From Gemmatimonadota bacterium (GTDB lineage Bacteria; Gemmatimonadota; Gemmatimonadetes; Gemmatimonadales; Gemmatimonadaceae), in contig JAZKBK010000002.1 of the NCBI GenBank assembly GCA_040388625.1, forward strand, positions 186,001-250,000: 64,000 nt of DNA, given 5' to 3'. The notes under the pieces are model-generated. The model saw only the letters and a list, made by a program, of their open reading frames with translations, was not told the DNA's origin and ran no database searches. Every line of letters starts with the position of its first letter. The stretch's first letter is position 1. Below, in pieces: positions 9,326-18,473 of this stretch. The position numbers and the translations under genes were made by a program.

Positions 9326-10030
9326 ATGCATCGCATTTACAGCTATGCGTTGGCCGCTGCCGCGGTCGCGCTCTCACCCTTGACGACCACCGTCCAGGGA
9401 CAGCAGGAAGCATCCCGCAGCATTGCAGGCGGGGGCATCTCCATTCCAGGCTGGACCGGGAAGATCGACGCCAGTGCCGCCAAGCGGGGCTCGACCCTGA
9501 AGGACGCCAAGCTCTCCAAGGACGGCGACGCCCTGCACGTGACGACCGGACCTGCGGTTGCATACTGGAATCCGTCGGACAAGGCAAGCGGCGACTACAC
9601 CGTCAGCGCGACGTTCCGCGAGCCCAAATACATGTCGCTCAACGACCACCCGCATCCGTACGGTGTGTTCATCGCCGGAAACGACATGGGCACCGATAAC
9701 CAGACCTATCTCTACTGCGCCGCGTACGGCAACGGCAATTTCATCGTTCGTGGCTTCGGTCCGGCTCCTTTCCAGATGAACGGCCGGGAAGGCGCCGCCA
9801 GCCCCGCAGTGCACAAGGCTGCCGGCAAGGATCAGCCAGTCGAGCAGTTGATCGCACTTTCGGTGAAGGGTGATAAGGTGTCATGCTCGATCAACGGCAC
9901 CGAAGTCGCCAGCTACACCAGGGCCGAGCTGGTCGCGCCAGGCAAGCTCAAGTCGACCGACGGCGTGTACGGCATCCGCTTCGCGCACAACACCGAAGGC
10001 CTCGTCACAGGCCTGGCCGTCAAGAAGTAG
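9326..10030 (+). CDS. Secreted lectin/LamG-like protein
   Basis: A 234-residue protein with a clear signal peptide (MHRIYSYALAAAAVALSPLT, cleavage near VQG/QQ) and an AGAGGTAG ribosome-binding region before the ATG. The body alternates beta-strand-like segments such as DALHVTTGPAVAYWNPS, GDYTVSATFREP, NQTYLYCAAYGNGNFIVRGFG and VSCSINGTEVASY, which resembles the concanavalin-like DUF1080/LamG sandwich fold. No catalytic residues are evident. It may bind carbohydrate outside the cell. That assignment is by overall look only and would need a profile search. Confidence 0.72.
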   Translation: MHRIYSYALAAAAVALSPLTTTVQGQQEASRSIAGGGISIPGWTGKIDASAAKRGSTLKDAKLSKDGDALHVTTGPAVAYWNPSDKASGDYTVSATFREPKYMSLNDHPHPYGVFIAGNDMGTDNQTYLYCAAYGNGNFIVRGFGPAPFQMNGREGAASPAVHKAAGKDQPVEQLIALSVKGDKVSCSINGTEVASYTRAELVAPGKLKSTDGVYGIRFAHNTEGLVTGLAVKK

Positions 10031-10043
10031 AAGCGCAGTAACG

Positions 10044-10088
10044 CTGTTCGTATGGTGTCATATCGCTGTCGTGACACTATGCGAACAG
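10044..10088. terminator. Inverted repeat between two plus-strand genes
   Basis: Arms of 17 bases (10044-10060 and 10072-10088, outer part CTGTTCG/CGAACAG) pair with two mismatches around an 11-base loop. It begins 14 bases after the stop of the secreted protein and ends 43 bases before the BNR gene start. No strong T-run follows, so it may be a weak terminator or an operator for the next gene. Confidence 0.6.
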
Positions 10089-10131
10089 TCCGGAACCCCG
10101 TTTGATTTGCGACATCGCCACGGAGACTACC

Positions 10132-11313
10132 ATGACTTTCGCTGAATCTCTCGCTGAATCTCGCGCTGACACGCATCCCGAAACAAAATCTGGAACGAAG
10201 GCGAAGCCTCACGGTGAAGTAGTGCTGATGGTCGGAACGGTCAAAGGCGCATTCTTCATCTGGTCCGACGCCGCGCGCACCAGTTGGCGCATCGACGGAC
10301 CGCACTTCCCCGGTGAATCCGTGTACGCGCTCGCTCTCGATCAACGCAACGGCCGCCACCGCCTTCTTGCTGGGACACGTAGCTTTCACTGGGGCAGTGT
10401 CGTGCGCTGGAGCGACGACTTCGGGCAGAGCTGGACCGCACCCGATCGTCAGAACGTCAAGTTTCCAGCCGGCCTGGGCGTATCGCTCGTTCAGGTCTGG
10501 CAGATCCTGCCGGGCCGTGCATCTCAACCTGACGTCATCTACGCCGGCGTCGAGCCCGCTGCGCTCTTCGAGTCGCGCGACGCTGGCGAGACGTGGGACA
10601 TGGTCCGCGGCCTGCACGACAATGAGGACCGCCCCAAGTGGCAACCCGGGGGCGGTGGATTGTGCCTCCACACCATAGTCGTCGACCCCAACGATGCCAG
10701 ACGCATGGCGATCGCCGTTTCCAGCGGCGGATTTTACAGAACCGACGACGGCGGCAATAACTGGCAGGCGCGAAACGTCGGTGTCCGCGCTGAGTTTCTA
10801 CCCGACAAGTACCCGAAGTTTGGACAGTGCGTTCACAAGGTCGTGAATCACCCGGCGCGTCCGGAGCGTCTCTTCCTGCAGAATCACTGGGGCCTGTACC
10901 GCAGCGACAACTGGGGCGATTCGTGGACAGATATCGCGAACGGCGTTCCGTCCGACTTCGGCTTCTCCATGCAGATGCACCCGCACGATCCGGACACGGT
11001 GTACATCGTTCCCATCCAGTCGGATCAGTTTCGTTGCGTGCCCGAAGCAAAGCTGCGCGTCTATCGTACGACCGATGCCGGCGCATCGTGGAAGCCGCTG
11101 GCGAACGGTCTCCCGCAAAAGGACGCATACGAAACCATCCTCCGCGATGCACTGAGCGCCGACTCGCTCCCATCAGCTGGCATCTACTTCGGCACACGCA
11201 GCGGCAAGCTCTTCGGCTCGGCCAACGACGGTGAAAACTGGAACGAGATCGCCGGCGGACTGCCATCGATCGTCTGCGTCAAGGCGGCTGTGGTCGGCGC
11301 TCCAGTCAGCTGA
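10132..11313 (+). CDS. BNR/sortilin-like beta-propeller (exo-alpha-sialidase-like)
   Basis: A 393-residue protein. ATG 10132 follows a CGGAGACTACC region, and the ten codons upstream are dispensable. At least four Asp-box/BNR repeats (SxDxGxTW) are visible: WSDDFGQSWT, ESRDAGETWD, RTDDGGNNWQ, RSDNWGDSWT and RTTDAGASWK, all typical of a seven-bladed propeller. There is no signal peptide, so it should be cytoplasmic, unlike the exported propeller at 39628. True sialidases need an arginine triad, which was not identified, so enzymatic activity is uncertain. The stop is two bases before the GTG of a MoaD/ThiS-like gene, which implies co-translation. Confidence 0.85.
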   Translation: MTFAESLAESRADTHPETKSGTKAKPHGEVVLMVGTVKGAFFIWSDAARTSWRIDGPHFPGESVYALALDQRNGRHRLLAGTRSFHWGSVVRWSDDFGQSWTAPDRQNVKFPAGLGVSLVQVWQILPGRASQPDVIYAGVEPAALFESRDAGETWDMVRGLHDNEDRPKWQPGGGGLCLHTIVVDPNDARRMAIAVSSGGFYRTDDGGNNWQARNVGVRAEFLPDKYPKFGQCVHKVVNHPARPERLFLQNHWGLYRSDNWGDSWTDIANGVPSDFGFSMQMHPHDPDTVYIVPIQSDQFRCVPEAKLRVYRTTDAGASWKPLANGLPQKDAYETILRDALSADSLPSAGIYFGTRSGKLFGSANDGENWNEIAGGLPSIVCVKAAVVGAPVS

Positions 11314-11315
11314 TC

Positions 11316-11606
11316 GTGGCGATCACCATCGAGATCCCCTCGGCGCTCCGATTACACTCGCGCGGGAGCGCCGTCGTCACCATCGATACGCACGAACAAT
11401 CGTGCGATTCCGTCGGCGCCGCCCTAGGCGCGCTGGAGTCGCGATATCCGGGCGTACTCGACCGCGTGATGACCGAAGAAGGCGATCTTCGCCCGCACGT
11501 CAATGTATTCGTCGACGGCGAGAACAGTCGTTTCGCGGATGGCCTGTCCACTCCTATTCGCGACCCCGCAACAATAACGATTCTCGCCGCTATAAGCGGG
11601 GGATAG
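11316..11606 (+). CDS. MoaD/ThiS-family ubiquitin-like protein
   Basis: A 96-residue protein translated from GTG 11316. It has the beta-grasp pattern of sulfur-carrier proteins and ends exactly in a Gly-Gly pair (LAAISGG), the residue pair that is adenylated and thiocarboxylated in MoaD and ThiS. The middle DLRPHVNVFVDGENSRF matches the conserved INVYVNGEDIR-type strand. Because no moaE, thiG, thiF or cysO-partner gene lies nearby, its sulfur acceptor is unknown. It is joined to the BNR gene with a two-base gap, so a partnership with that propeller is suggested. Confidence 0.87.
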   Translation: MAITIEIPSALRLHSRGSAVVTIDTHEQSCDSVGAALGALESRYPGVLDRVMTEEGDLRPHVNVFVDGENSRFADGLSTPIRDPATITILAAISGG

Positions 11607-11653
11607 CGCCGGCCCGTGGCAGCGAGCGTTCTTGCGCGCGTCGTATTTGTATT

Positions 11654-11666
11654 GGATATTTTATCC
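11654..11666. promoter_or_regulatory. GGATA-N3-TATCC palindrome ahead of M1 peptidase
   Basis: A 13-base perfect dyad, GGATA-TTT-TATCC, lies 22 bases before the peptidase ATG. The same arms with a TAA spacer occur 17 bases ahead of the GH127-like gene at 17636, and similar half-sites flank the HTH gene at 58664. It could be an operator. Since it contains TATTTT, a promoter -10 element is the alternative. Confidence 0.5.
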
Positions 11667-11688
11667 GAAATCTGACAGCGAGGCGGCG

Positions 11689-13311
11689 ATGCGCAAATTC
11701 ATGCTGGTGGCACTCGGTATTTCACTCGGCGCAGCTCCACTAGCCGCCACTGACACCTATCCGCGACAACCAGGCGTCGACGTCCAGCACTACAGGTTCG
11801 CGCTCGCCCTCAATGATTCCACCAACGAAATCAGCGGCGACGCCACCATCACGGTCCGATTCACGAAAGGCGGCCTCACCGGCTTCTTCCTCGACCTCGC
11901 CACGCCCGCCGATGGCAAGGGCATGACCGTCACCAGTGTCACCCGCGACAGCAGCTCACTGCGCTACACCCACACCGGCGATCATCTCACCATCAGCCTC
12001 GCCACACCGACAATCGCCGGCGAGCTGCGCAAATTCACCGTCGCGTATCACGGGATTCCGGCGAGTGGACTCTACATCGGCAAGAACAGCCATGGCGAGC
12101 GTGCGTTCTTCTCGTGGAACTGGCCCGACAAGGCGCGCCAGTGGCTTCCGATGATCGATCATCCATCAGACAAGGCAACCAGCGAATTCATCATCACCGC
12201 ACCGGCAAAGTACGCAGTGGTGTCCAATGGCCTTCTGCAGGATGAGATACTGCTCGGCGACGGTCGCAAGGTCACCCACTGGAAACAATCGGTCCCGATC
12301 GCATCGTGGCTCAACGCGATCGGCGTCGAGCAGTTCGCCGTGCATCACGCGGGCATGGTGAAGGGCGTCGAGCTGCAGACCTGGGTCGCGCATCAGGACC
12401 GTGACAATGGAATCACAAGCTTCGAAGAGCCGGCACGACAGGCCCTCGAGTTCTACAGCGAGCACATCGGCCCATACTCGTACGAAAAGCTCGCCAACGT
12501 AGCAGCGGCATTCGGTGGAGGCGGTACCGAGCACGCGAGCGCGATCTTCTACGGCGAAAAGGTGGTCACGGACAGACCTGCAACCGCAATCGTCGCGCAC
12601 GAAGTCGCACATCAGTGGTTCGGCGACTCCATCACCGAGAGCGACTGGGACGATGCATGGCTCAGTGAAGGTTTTGCAACGTACTTCACGCTGCTGTTCA
12701 CGGAGCACTACTCCGGCCGCGATGCATTCGTGTCCGGACTCGTGCGCGCGCGCACGACTGCGCTGGCCGCCGAGCAGAAGTACAACGAGCCCGTGGTCCA
12801 CAGAAATATTTCGGATCTTCGCGGCGTCATCCCGCCGCTCGTTTATCAGAAGGGCGGATGGGTGCTTCACATGTTGCGCGCGCAGCTCGGCACGGACACG
12901 TTCTGGAAGGGCATCCGCGAATACTACGCCCGCTATCGCAACTCCAACGCATCCACCGACGACCTGCGTCGCGTGATGGAAGAGGTATCCGGCCAGAAAC
13001 TGGGCTGGTTCTTCGATCAGTGGCTCAATCGTGATTACTCGCCGGCGCTCACCGGAACGTGGAGCTACGATCCAGCTGCACGGAAAGTCTCGATCGACCT
13101 CACGCAGACGCAGTCAGGCGGCGTATATCGGCTGCCACTCGACATCGGACTCGTCGGTGACAGTGCGGGCGTCGCACCCCGAATTGCAAGGATCGAAATG
13201 ACGGGAGCATCTCAGCACTTCGAGATTCCGGCTGCTTCGCCACCACGGGATGTCGTCCTGGATCCCAATACCTGGGTTCTGATGCAACCACCCAAGTTCA
13301 CCAAGCGGTAG
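11689..13311 (+). CDS. M1-family metallo-aminopeptidase, exported
   Basis: A 540-residue zinc peptidase. ATG 11689 begins a signal peptide (MRKFMLVALGISLGAAPLA). The zinc site is complete: HEVAHQWFGD near residue 304 and, 18 residues on, the third ligand Glu in LSEGFATYF. The exopeptidase motif GxMEN is replaced by GGTEHAS, which keeps the glutamate that binds the substrate N-terminus. A C-terminal beta domain follows, but the long helical C-terminal domain of PepN is absent, so this is the short class. It probably trims N-terminal residues of peptides in the periplasm or outside. The gene stands alone with a GGATA palindrome in its leader. Confidence 0.9.
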   Translation: MRKFMLVALGISLGAAPLAATDTYPRQPGVDVQHYRFALALNDSTNEISGDATITVRFTKGGLTGFFLDLATPADGKGMTVTSVTRDSSSLRYTHTGDHLTISLATPTIAGELRKFTVAYHGIPASGLYIGKNSHGERAFFSWNWPDKARQWLPMIDHPSDKATSEFIITAPAKYAVVSNGLLQDEILLGDGRKVTHWKQSVPIASWLNAIGVEQFAVHHAGMVKGVELQTWVAHQDRDNGITSFEEPARQALEFYSEHIGPYSYEKLANVAAAFGGGGTEHASAIFYGEKVVTDRPATAIVAHEVAHQWFGDSITESDWDDAWLSEGFATYFTLLFTEHYSGRDAFVSGLVRARTTALAAEQKYNEPVVHRNISDLRGVIPPLVYQKGGWVLHMLRAQLGTDTFWKGIREYYARYRNSNASTDDLRRVMEEVSGQKLGWFFDQWLNRDYSPALTGTWSYDPAARKVSIDLTQTQSGGVYRLPLDIGLVGDSAGVAPRIARIEMTGASQHFEIPAASPPRDVVLDPNTWVLMQPPKFTKR

Positions 13312-13335
13312 CGCAACCGCTGGCGCGCACAGCTC

Positions 13336-14526
13336 CTACAGCAGAATCTCGGATGATGGAGCCACCGCGCTCGCTTGCTCATTCGTGAATGGTGCCATGC
13401 GTCCGCGCGCTGCCACGGGCCAGACTCCTGTCACACGATCGCCGTCCACCGCGTACAGCGCATCGTTCAGATGCACCACGATGCAGACGTGATTCGGCAC
13501 GATGCGAACGGTGTCGCCCACGCGCGGCCGCCAGTCTGTCCTGGACAGGTCGAGTATTCCGTGCTCCTCCGACATTGCCGACACGAGAACGTCCTCGTGT
13601 CCCATCAGCGCGCCGAACCCCTCACCGTTCACACCGCGCATTGGCTCGCGGCCGAGTGCCTTGGATCCTGCATCGACCACAGCCTGTCCCGGGACAGCCG
13701 TGCTCACTACGGTCGCGAGCACCGTGAATGCGCAATCGTCCCACTTGCACGCGCCGACCGCCGCCGTCGTACGATCATTGAACACATAAGTACCTGGCCG
13801 AAACTCCGTTACCAGTGGCATCTCATGCGTGCGCCACGCAGTCGGCGTCGATCCACCGCTCACCGTCGGCGGCTTGAGCCGAGCCTGCTCGAGAGCTGAA
13901 ACCACTTCTCCCAGAACCTCGTTGAGAGCGGAGATCTTCGCACTCTGCTCATCCACCGTTTCGCGAATGTGGCCTGGATAGAAGCAGATCCCCGCATACT
14001 CGAGCGAGCTTTCAGCAGCAACACGCTCCGCGAGCTCCACGACCTGTTTCGCCGTCGTGACGCCCACCCGATGCATCCCGACATCCATCTCGATGTACAC
14101 TCTGACTGTACGATTCGCACCAGACGCGGCGTCTGCGATCCAGTCGATCGCCGCCGCCGAATCCAGCGCCGTCACGATGCTCACGGACCTCGGCAACATC
14201 AGCAACCGATCGATCTTGAGACCGAGCGGTGGATGCGCGAGCAGCAGGTCCGAGGCGACCGAACTCATGATCTCCATCTCGCGCGGCGTCGCGCAGGTCA
14301 GTCCCGCGGCGCCACAACGCATCTGCGCGGCACCGATCACAGTCGTCTTGTGAGTCTTTACGTGCGGCCGGAGCTGCAGCTTGTGCAACCGCGCATAATC
14401 AGCCATGCGGTCGAGGTTGCGCTTGAGGCGTGACACCTCGACCAGTGGAGCAGGGGTCTCGATCTGCGCGATCTGTTGCGGTAACAATCCAGAAGGGCTG
14501 CTCGCATCATCGTTGAGCTGATTCAT
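13336..14526 (-). CDS. D-threonine aldolase / D-serine dehydratase-like PLP enzyme
   Basis: A 396-residue fold-type III (alanine-racemase-like) enzyme. The PLP lysine is in RPHVKTHK (near residue 59) inside the TIM-barrel domain. SGGSTPTAW is the phosphate-binding segment. The C-terminal beta domain has the PNHVCI motif whose His and Cys bind the metal ion in D-threonine aldolase and D-serine dehydratase. The likely reaction is cleavage of D-threonine to glycine and acetaldehyde, or a related D-hydroxyamino acid reaction. The sequence does not settle which. No amino-acid transporter is adjacent. Confidence 0.87.
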   Translation of the reverse strand: MNQLNDDASSPSGLLPQQIAQIETPAPLVEVSRLKRNLDRMADYARLHKLQLRPHVKTHKTTVIGAAQMRCGAAGLTCATPREMEIMSSVASDLLLAHPPLGLKIDRLLMLPRSVSIVTALDSAAAIDWIADAASGANRTVRVYIEMDVGMHRVGVTTAKQVVELAERVAAESSLEYAGICFYPGHIRETVDEQSAKISALNEVLGEVVSALEQARLKPPTVSGGSTPTAWRTHEMPLVTEFRPGTYVFNDRTTAAVGACKWDDCAFTVLATVVSTAVPGQAVVDAGSKALGREPMRGVNGEGFGALMGHEDVLVSAMSEEHGILDLSRTDWRPRVGDTVRIVPNHVCIVVHLNDALYAVDGDRVTGVWPVAARGRMAPFTNEQASAVAPSSEILL

Positions 14527-14610
14527 TTATTATTTGTCCCGGGCCATGCAGCACGACGTAGCTGACTACATCAAACTAGGCCGAACCGACTGGCGGTCAA
14601 CCGGAAGCGA

Positions 14611-15033
14611 TCAATCAGCCGGAAGCATCTGGGGATTCCACGCAATCTCCCACAGATGCCGATCGGGATCCAGAAAGTATCCCGCATAGCCCCCGTAGAA
14701 CGTATCCTGTGCCGGCTTTACGATTTCCGCTCCGGCGTCGCGTGCCTGCTGCATGACGACATCGACCTCTCCCTTTGACATTACGTTGTGCGCCAGCGTG
14801 AAGTCGGTCGAATTCGGAGTCCCCTGCGAGAGTCCTGAGTCATTCGCCATGCTCCTGTGCGGCCAGAGCGCGAGTTTCAGTCCGTACTGAAGATCGAAGA
14901 ACGCCACGGCTCCATTCTCGAATTCTTCGCCGACGATTCCTGGAGTTTCGAGACCCAGACCGTCACGATAGAAAGCGACGGCGCGCTGCAGGTCATCCAC
15001 GCCCAGCGTGATGAGAGTAATGCGAGCTTTCAT
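14611..15033 (-). CDS. VOC-superfamily (glyoxalase-like) protein
   Basis: A 140-residue protein of one glyoxalase/bleomycin-resistance domain. The N-terminal strand-helix ITLITLGVDDLQRAVAFYRDGLGL and the C-terminal YAGYFLDPDRHLWEIAWNP are the paired beta-alpha-beta-beta-beta modules of this fold. The final Glu (LWEI) is a usual metal ligand. Substrate is unknown. Members include isomerases, dioxygenases and antibiotic-binding proteins. It is followed by a DinB-like gene, and the two may be transcribed together leftward. Confidence 0.85.
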   Translation of the reverse strand: MKARITLITLGVDDLQRAVAFYRDGLGLETPGIVGEEFENGAVAFFDLQYGLKLALWPHRSMANDSGLSQGTPNSTDFTLAHNVMSKGEVDVVMQQARDAGAEIVKPAQDTFYGGYAGYFLDPDRHLWEIAWNPQMLPAD

Positions 15034-15075
15034 TCGGGTTGGCCACTTGATGATTGAAGTGCCTGCAAGTCGCCG

Positions 15076-15615
15076 TTACACACGCTTCTGCGCGAACATC
15101 TCCGCATTGAAAGCCTGCGACGCGCGGCGTGGTATCGTCAGCGTCTGCCATGTGCCGGAAGCAAAGTGCTTCGCAAGAAATACGATCTGTCCGACGTGAT
15201 ACGCACCGTGCGTGAGCTGCCTGTTTATCGCCTTGACTACAGAGTGAGGCTCGGCTCGTATGTATATCGTGTTTTCCAGATCTTCCGGAGTGAGCGCGTT
15301 CAACGTATCGAACGCACATTTCCATCCGTAATCCCACGCTTCTTGTAATTCGGCTCGAGTCATCGAGTCGCTCATCTCGAATTCGGAGTCGCGATCGCGG
15401 TTGGCCTTTTCACCGTCAGATGTGAGAAAATCGGTCCAGCGGGAACGCAGATTCCCCGCCACGTGCTTTACAATCACCGCCATGCTGTTGGACTCGGCGT
15501 CCAGCGACATGAAGAACTGTTCATCCGTTACCTGCGCCATCGCGCGGTCCGCGAGATCCTTGTACGTGCTGAATGTCTTGATGGCGCTCTGCAGATATTC
15601 CGATTCGATGCTCAT
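15076..15615 (-). CDS. DinB/DUF1572-like protein
   Basis: A 179-residue protein from ATG 15615, chosen because GGAGAA lies eight bases upstream on the minus strand. An in-frame GTG at 15621 is too close to that site. The sequence is a four-helix bundle with the DinB-type metal histidines: VIVKHVAGNLRSRW near residue 50 and LTHGAYHVGQIVFLAKH near residue 142. DUF1572 members are cytoplasmic, and some DinB relatives are thiol transferases. A specific function cannot be given. Confidence 0.82.
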   Translation of the reverse strand: MSIESEYLQSAIKTFSTYKDLADRAMAQVTDEQFFMSLDAESNSMAVIVKHVAGNLRSRWTDFLTSDGEKANRDRDSEFEMSDSMTRAELQEAWDYGWKCAFDTLNALTPEDLENTIYIRAEPHSVVKAINRQLTHGAYHVGQIVFLAKHFASGTWQTLTIPRRASQAFNAEMFAQKRV

Positions 15616-15740
15616 GTGCACTTCTCCGCGCTGACGATGCCGACGGCTCGCCGGCTGTCGTGTTCGATACCTAAGCTATACCGGCGCCACAGGCGGTTAC
15701 AACACCGGTGGCCGGCCCACGGACGATTAAACTGCTCCCC

Positions 15741-17636
15741 CTACCAGAGCGTCGCCACCGGCACATTCCGATCGAAGTACATCTTGTACGGATAGTTCTC
15801 AGCCACCGCGTAGAACGGCTGGAATTTCGGCATCACCCGCTTGCCGCCCGGCGGATGAACGTGAAACACACCGGGCACCTTGGGATCGGCGACCAGCCAT
15901 CTGTCCAGCTCGTCGTTGTGCATCGGCAGATTGAAGTTCGGGTCCTGCCAGTCACCGTCCAGAACCAGAACCACCGGCCCGCGCACAGCCGCAACACGAT
16001 CGGGATGAAACGAGTCCACCGGCTCCAGTCGCATGACGAGTGGAATGTCGAGCTCCACCCTGTCACCATCGCGCCATTCTCGTGTGATCGTACCCCAGCT
16101 GCCGGGCGTGAACGTTGCGTCCACACGCTGTCCGTTCACCGCCGCCGTTGCGCCGCGAGTCCATGCCGGCACGCGGAACTTGAGTGCAAAGCTCGCCGGC
16201 TTCTGCATTGCAATCGACAGTTTCACCGAGCTGTCCTCGGGATAGTTGGTCTCCTGCACTACCCGTACGTCGCCGTCGCCACGCGACCAGGTTACCGTCG
16301 AAGGAACGTAGAGATTCACGTACAGCGCGCCGGCGTCCTTGTAGTAGATGATGTTGTGATAGTCCGCGACGTCCTGGATGTAGGTACCCGAGCAACAGGG
16401 AAACCCTTCCCAGTAGCGCGTCTTCATTCCGCCGGCAACGCGATAGTCTGCGTAGTAGAAAGCCTCGCCGCGCCCGCGCGGAACCGGTGACGCACCGATA
16501 CCGTTGTACAGCATCCGCTCCATCCAGTCACCGTACCGCGACTCACCCGTGAACCGGGTGAGATAGCGCGACAACTTGAATGCCGCCCATGTTCCGCATG
16601 GCGTCTCGGCGGTATCGGGACGCGATTCCAGCGACCGGCCAAGACTTCCGTCGGGCGTCATCAGCCGTTCCGTTGGACCGTAACCGCCGGTTGCGAAGCA
16701 CTGCGTGTTCTGGAAGTAATCGTAAGCATTCCTGATGATCCGCAGGTAAGCCGGATCACCGGTCACCTCATACGCCATCGCCGCGCTGCTGAACGTGTTG
16801 CAGTGACTGTATGCATGCGCCCCCTGCGCATCCGGGGGGCTCGCCGTGTTCGCGAACTTGTTCCAGTACGCAGGATACAGCCACACTTCCGCGAACTGCT
16901 TGAACAATGGATCGCCGCTCGCCTGGTACGCGCGGTAGAGATTCTCCGACAGCGTGTACCACTCGTGCGGAAGACCGTAGTATGTAGTCGGATCCGTTCG
17001 ATCACGCAGCGACCGCTCGCGGCTGAACGTTCTGTCGGCCCAGCGCGTGATGCTCTGCAGCAACGGCATCGCTTCCGGTACATCGGCGTACACGTGCAAA
17101 TCGACCAGGCCGCACACCATCTTGTCGTAACCGTATGTCTCCATGCGGCAGTTGCCATCGGGCCCGAACGTCTTGGCCCACTCGCGCACGAGCCCTACGG
17201 CTTTCGTCCGCGCTGTCTCGTCTCCGGTCGCCCGGTACATGCGTGCGAATCCGCTCAGCCACTGCCCGAAGATCTCGTCGGTGTTCACCTTCGCCCAGCC
17301 ACCCAGAGTTTCGCCGGGCGCGGGCAGTCCCGCCGCGACGCGATATCCCTTCAGGATGTCGTCGTCCGGAACGTTCAGATAGAACTCGCGCGCGGCCAGA
17401 TACTGCGTTCGCCACCGGCTCTCGTTCAGCGTCACACCGCGATAGTCGAACGGCTCGAGTGCAGTCTTCGCGGAGGGCGCATCCGCTACTCCGGCCGCGC
17501 TTGCAGCCGCGCTTGCAGCTGCACCCGCGCCGGTTTCCTGCGCGCCAAGCCGCGATCCGATCACTATCAGCCCCGACACGACGGGTACGGCGCTGATACC
17601 CTGAGCCAGAAACTCGCGCCTGGTAATGTCTTCCAT
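15741..17636 (-). CDS. GH127-like (DUF1680) glycoside hydrolase, Tat-exported
   Basis: A 631-residue enzyme. ATG 17636 starts a twin-arginine signal (TRREFLAQG followed by a hydrophobic stretch ending near LGAQ). The (alpha/alpha)6 barrel of the DUF1680/beta-L-arabinofuranosidase family is followed by a beta-sandwich. The double-cysteine motif FPCCSGTY (near residue 425), which supplies the nucleophilic and zinc-binding cysteines in GH127, is present, with an ETPCGTW segment upstream that would supply the other Glu and Cys ligands. The likely substrate is a plant-type arabinose or rhamnose polymer. A GGATATAATATCC dyad is 17 bases upstream of the ATG. It stands alone without a transporter. 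Confidence 0.84.
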   Translation of the reverse strand: MEDITRREFLAQGISAVPVVSGLIVIGSRLGAQETGAGAAASAAASAAGVADAPSAKTALEPFDYRGVTLNESRWRTQYLAAREFYLNVPDDDILKGYRVAAGLPAPGETLGGWAKVNTDEIFGQWLSGFARMYRATGDETARTKAVGLVREWAKTFGPDGNCRMETYGYDKMVCGLVDLHVYADVPEAMPLLQSITRWADRTFSRERSLRDRTDPTTYYGLPHEWYTLSENLYRAYQASGDPLFKQFAEVWLYPAYWNKFANTASPPDAQGAHAYSHCNTFSSAAMAYEVTGDPAYLRIIRNAYDYFQNTQCFATGGYGPTERLMTPDGSLGRSLESRPDTAETPCGTWAAFKLSRYLTRFTGESRYGDWMERMLYNGIGASPVPRGRGEAFYYADYRVAGGMKTRYWEGFPCCSGTYIQDVADYHNIIYYKDAGALYVNLYVPSTVTWSRGDGDVRVVQETNYPEDSSVKLSIAMQKPASFALKFRVPAWTRGATAAVNGQRVDATFTPGSWGTITREWRDGDRVELDIPLVMRLEPVDSFHPDRVAAVRGPVVLVLDGDWQDPNFNLPMHNDELDRWLVADPKVPGVFHVHPPGGKRVMPKFQPFYAVAENYPYKMYFDRNVPVATLW

Positions 17637-17653
17637 TGGGCTTCCATGAAATT

Positions 17654-17666
17654 GGATATAATATCC
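17654..17666. promoter_or_regulatory. GGATA-N3-TATCC palindrome ahead of GH127-like gene
   Basis: A perfect 13-base dyad, GGATATAATATCC, ends 17 bases upstream of the Tat-exported hydrolase ATG. It shares both arms and the three-base spacing with the palindrome at 11654. On the minus strand it contains TATTAT, so a -10 promoter element is an alternative reading. Confidence 0.5.
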
Positions 17667-17747
17667 CCAAATCACGGATATAGCGGTCGGCTGGACTTCC
17701 GCAAGTGGCCGGCCCCGGCCGCTCGACCTGCCACCAGTCGCTGAGCT

Positions 17748-18473
17748 CTACAGCACTCGCAAGGAATCCGTCTCCGCCGCGAGCTCATCCAGATACCGCT
17801 GCATCTCCGCCACCCGCTTCGCACCTTCCCGCTTGGCCGCCGCACTCTGCAACCGGCCTGGCATCTGAAGCATGTTCTGCCTTATCGCTTCCACCGCATG
17901 CGGCAGGTCCGGCGTGAACTTCTCGCGCGTAGTCAGCGACAGTATGCGCGCGACGTCCACCGCGCCAAGAAAGTCCAGTATGTCGGCATCGCGGAACAAC
18001 ACGGCGACGGCGAGAGTATCGGGCGGACGATAGTACTGATGATGATCGATGATCTCCTTCACCAGCGCGGACTTCTCCATCGGAAAACCGGCATCGCGCA
18101 ACACGCTATCTACCAGCTGAATAGAGCGATCGCCATGATCCACGCCAGCCTTCGCGTACGGAGGAATCCCTCCCATGTCATGCAGATAGGCAGCCGCGTA
18201 TAACGCGTCGTCATCCACTACGACGCCTTCGGCACGGGCAAGCGAAAGCGTCATCTCGTAATCACGTCGTCCGTGCGCAGGTCCCCACGCGGTATGCTGT
18301 AGATGCGCTTCGGCAAATGCCCGAATGTTCGCGCGCCAGTCGGGCGAAGCCGACTCTGCCGCAGTCGCTCCCCACGATTGTGCAGATGACGAGAGAACGA
18401 GCGTCGCGATTATGACTAAAGGCAGACACCAGGCAATGACGCTGGCACGACGCGGTCTTGGAAACCCAAACAT
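17748..18473 (-). CDS. HD-domain phosphohydrolase-like protein, exported or membrane-anchored
   Basis: A 241-residue protein with an N-terminal hydrophobic signal/anchor (residues 10-30) and an HD domain. H around residue 67 (GPAHGRRDYEMTL), the HD pair in YLHDMGGIPP and DHHQYYR are the usual metal ligands. FRDADILDFLGAVDVARIL supplies the last Asp. A GGTGAG ribosome-binding site precedes the ATG. HD proteins hydrolyse nucleotides or cyclic nucleotides in the cytoplasm. A signal-bearing version is less common and its substrate is unknown. Confidence 0.83.
   Translation of the reverse strand: MFGFPRPRRASVIAWCLPLVIIATLVLSSSAQSWGATAAESASPDWRANIRAFAEAHLQHTAWGPAHGRRDYEMTLSLARAEGVVVDDDALYAAAYLHDMGGIPPYAKAGVDHGDRSIQLVDSVLRDAGFPMEKSALVKEIIDHHQYYRPPDTLAVAVLFRDADILDFLGAVDVARILSLTTREKFTPDLPHAVEAIRQNMLQMPGRLQSAAAKREGAKRVAEMQRYLDELAAETDSLRVL

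Noticed and set aside
8599-9699. 366-codon plus-strand frame over the membrane protein and the start of the lectin-like gene
   Set aside because: It covers two real genes and the gap between, and is Arg/His-rich without motifs.
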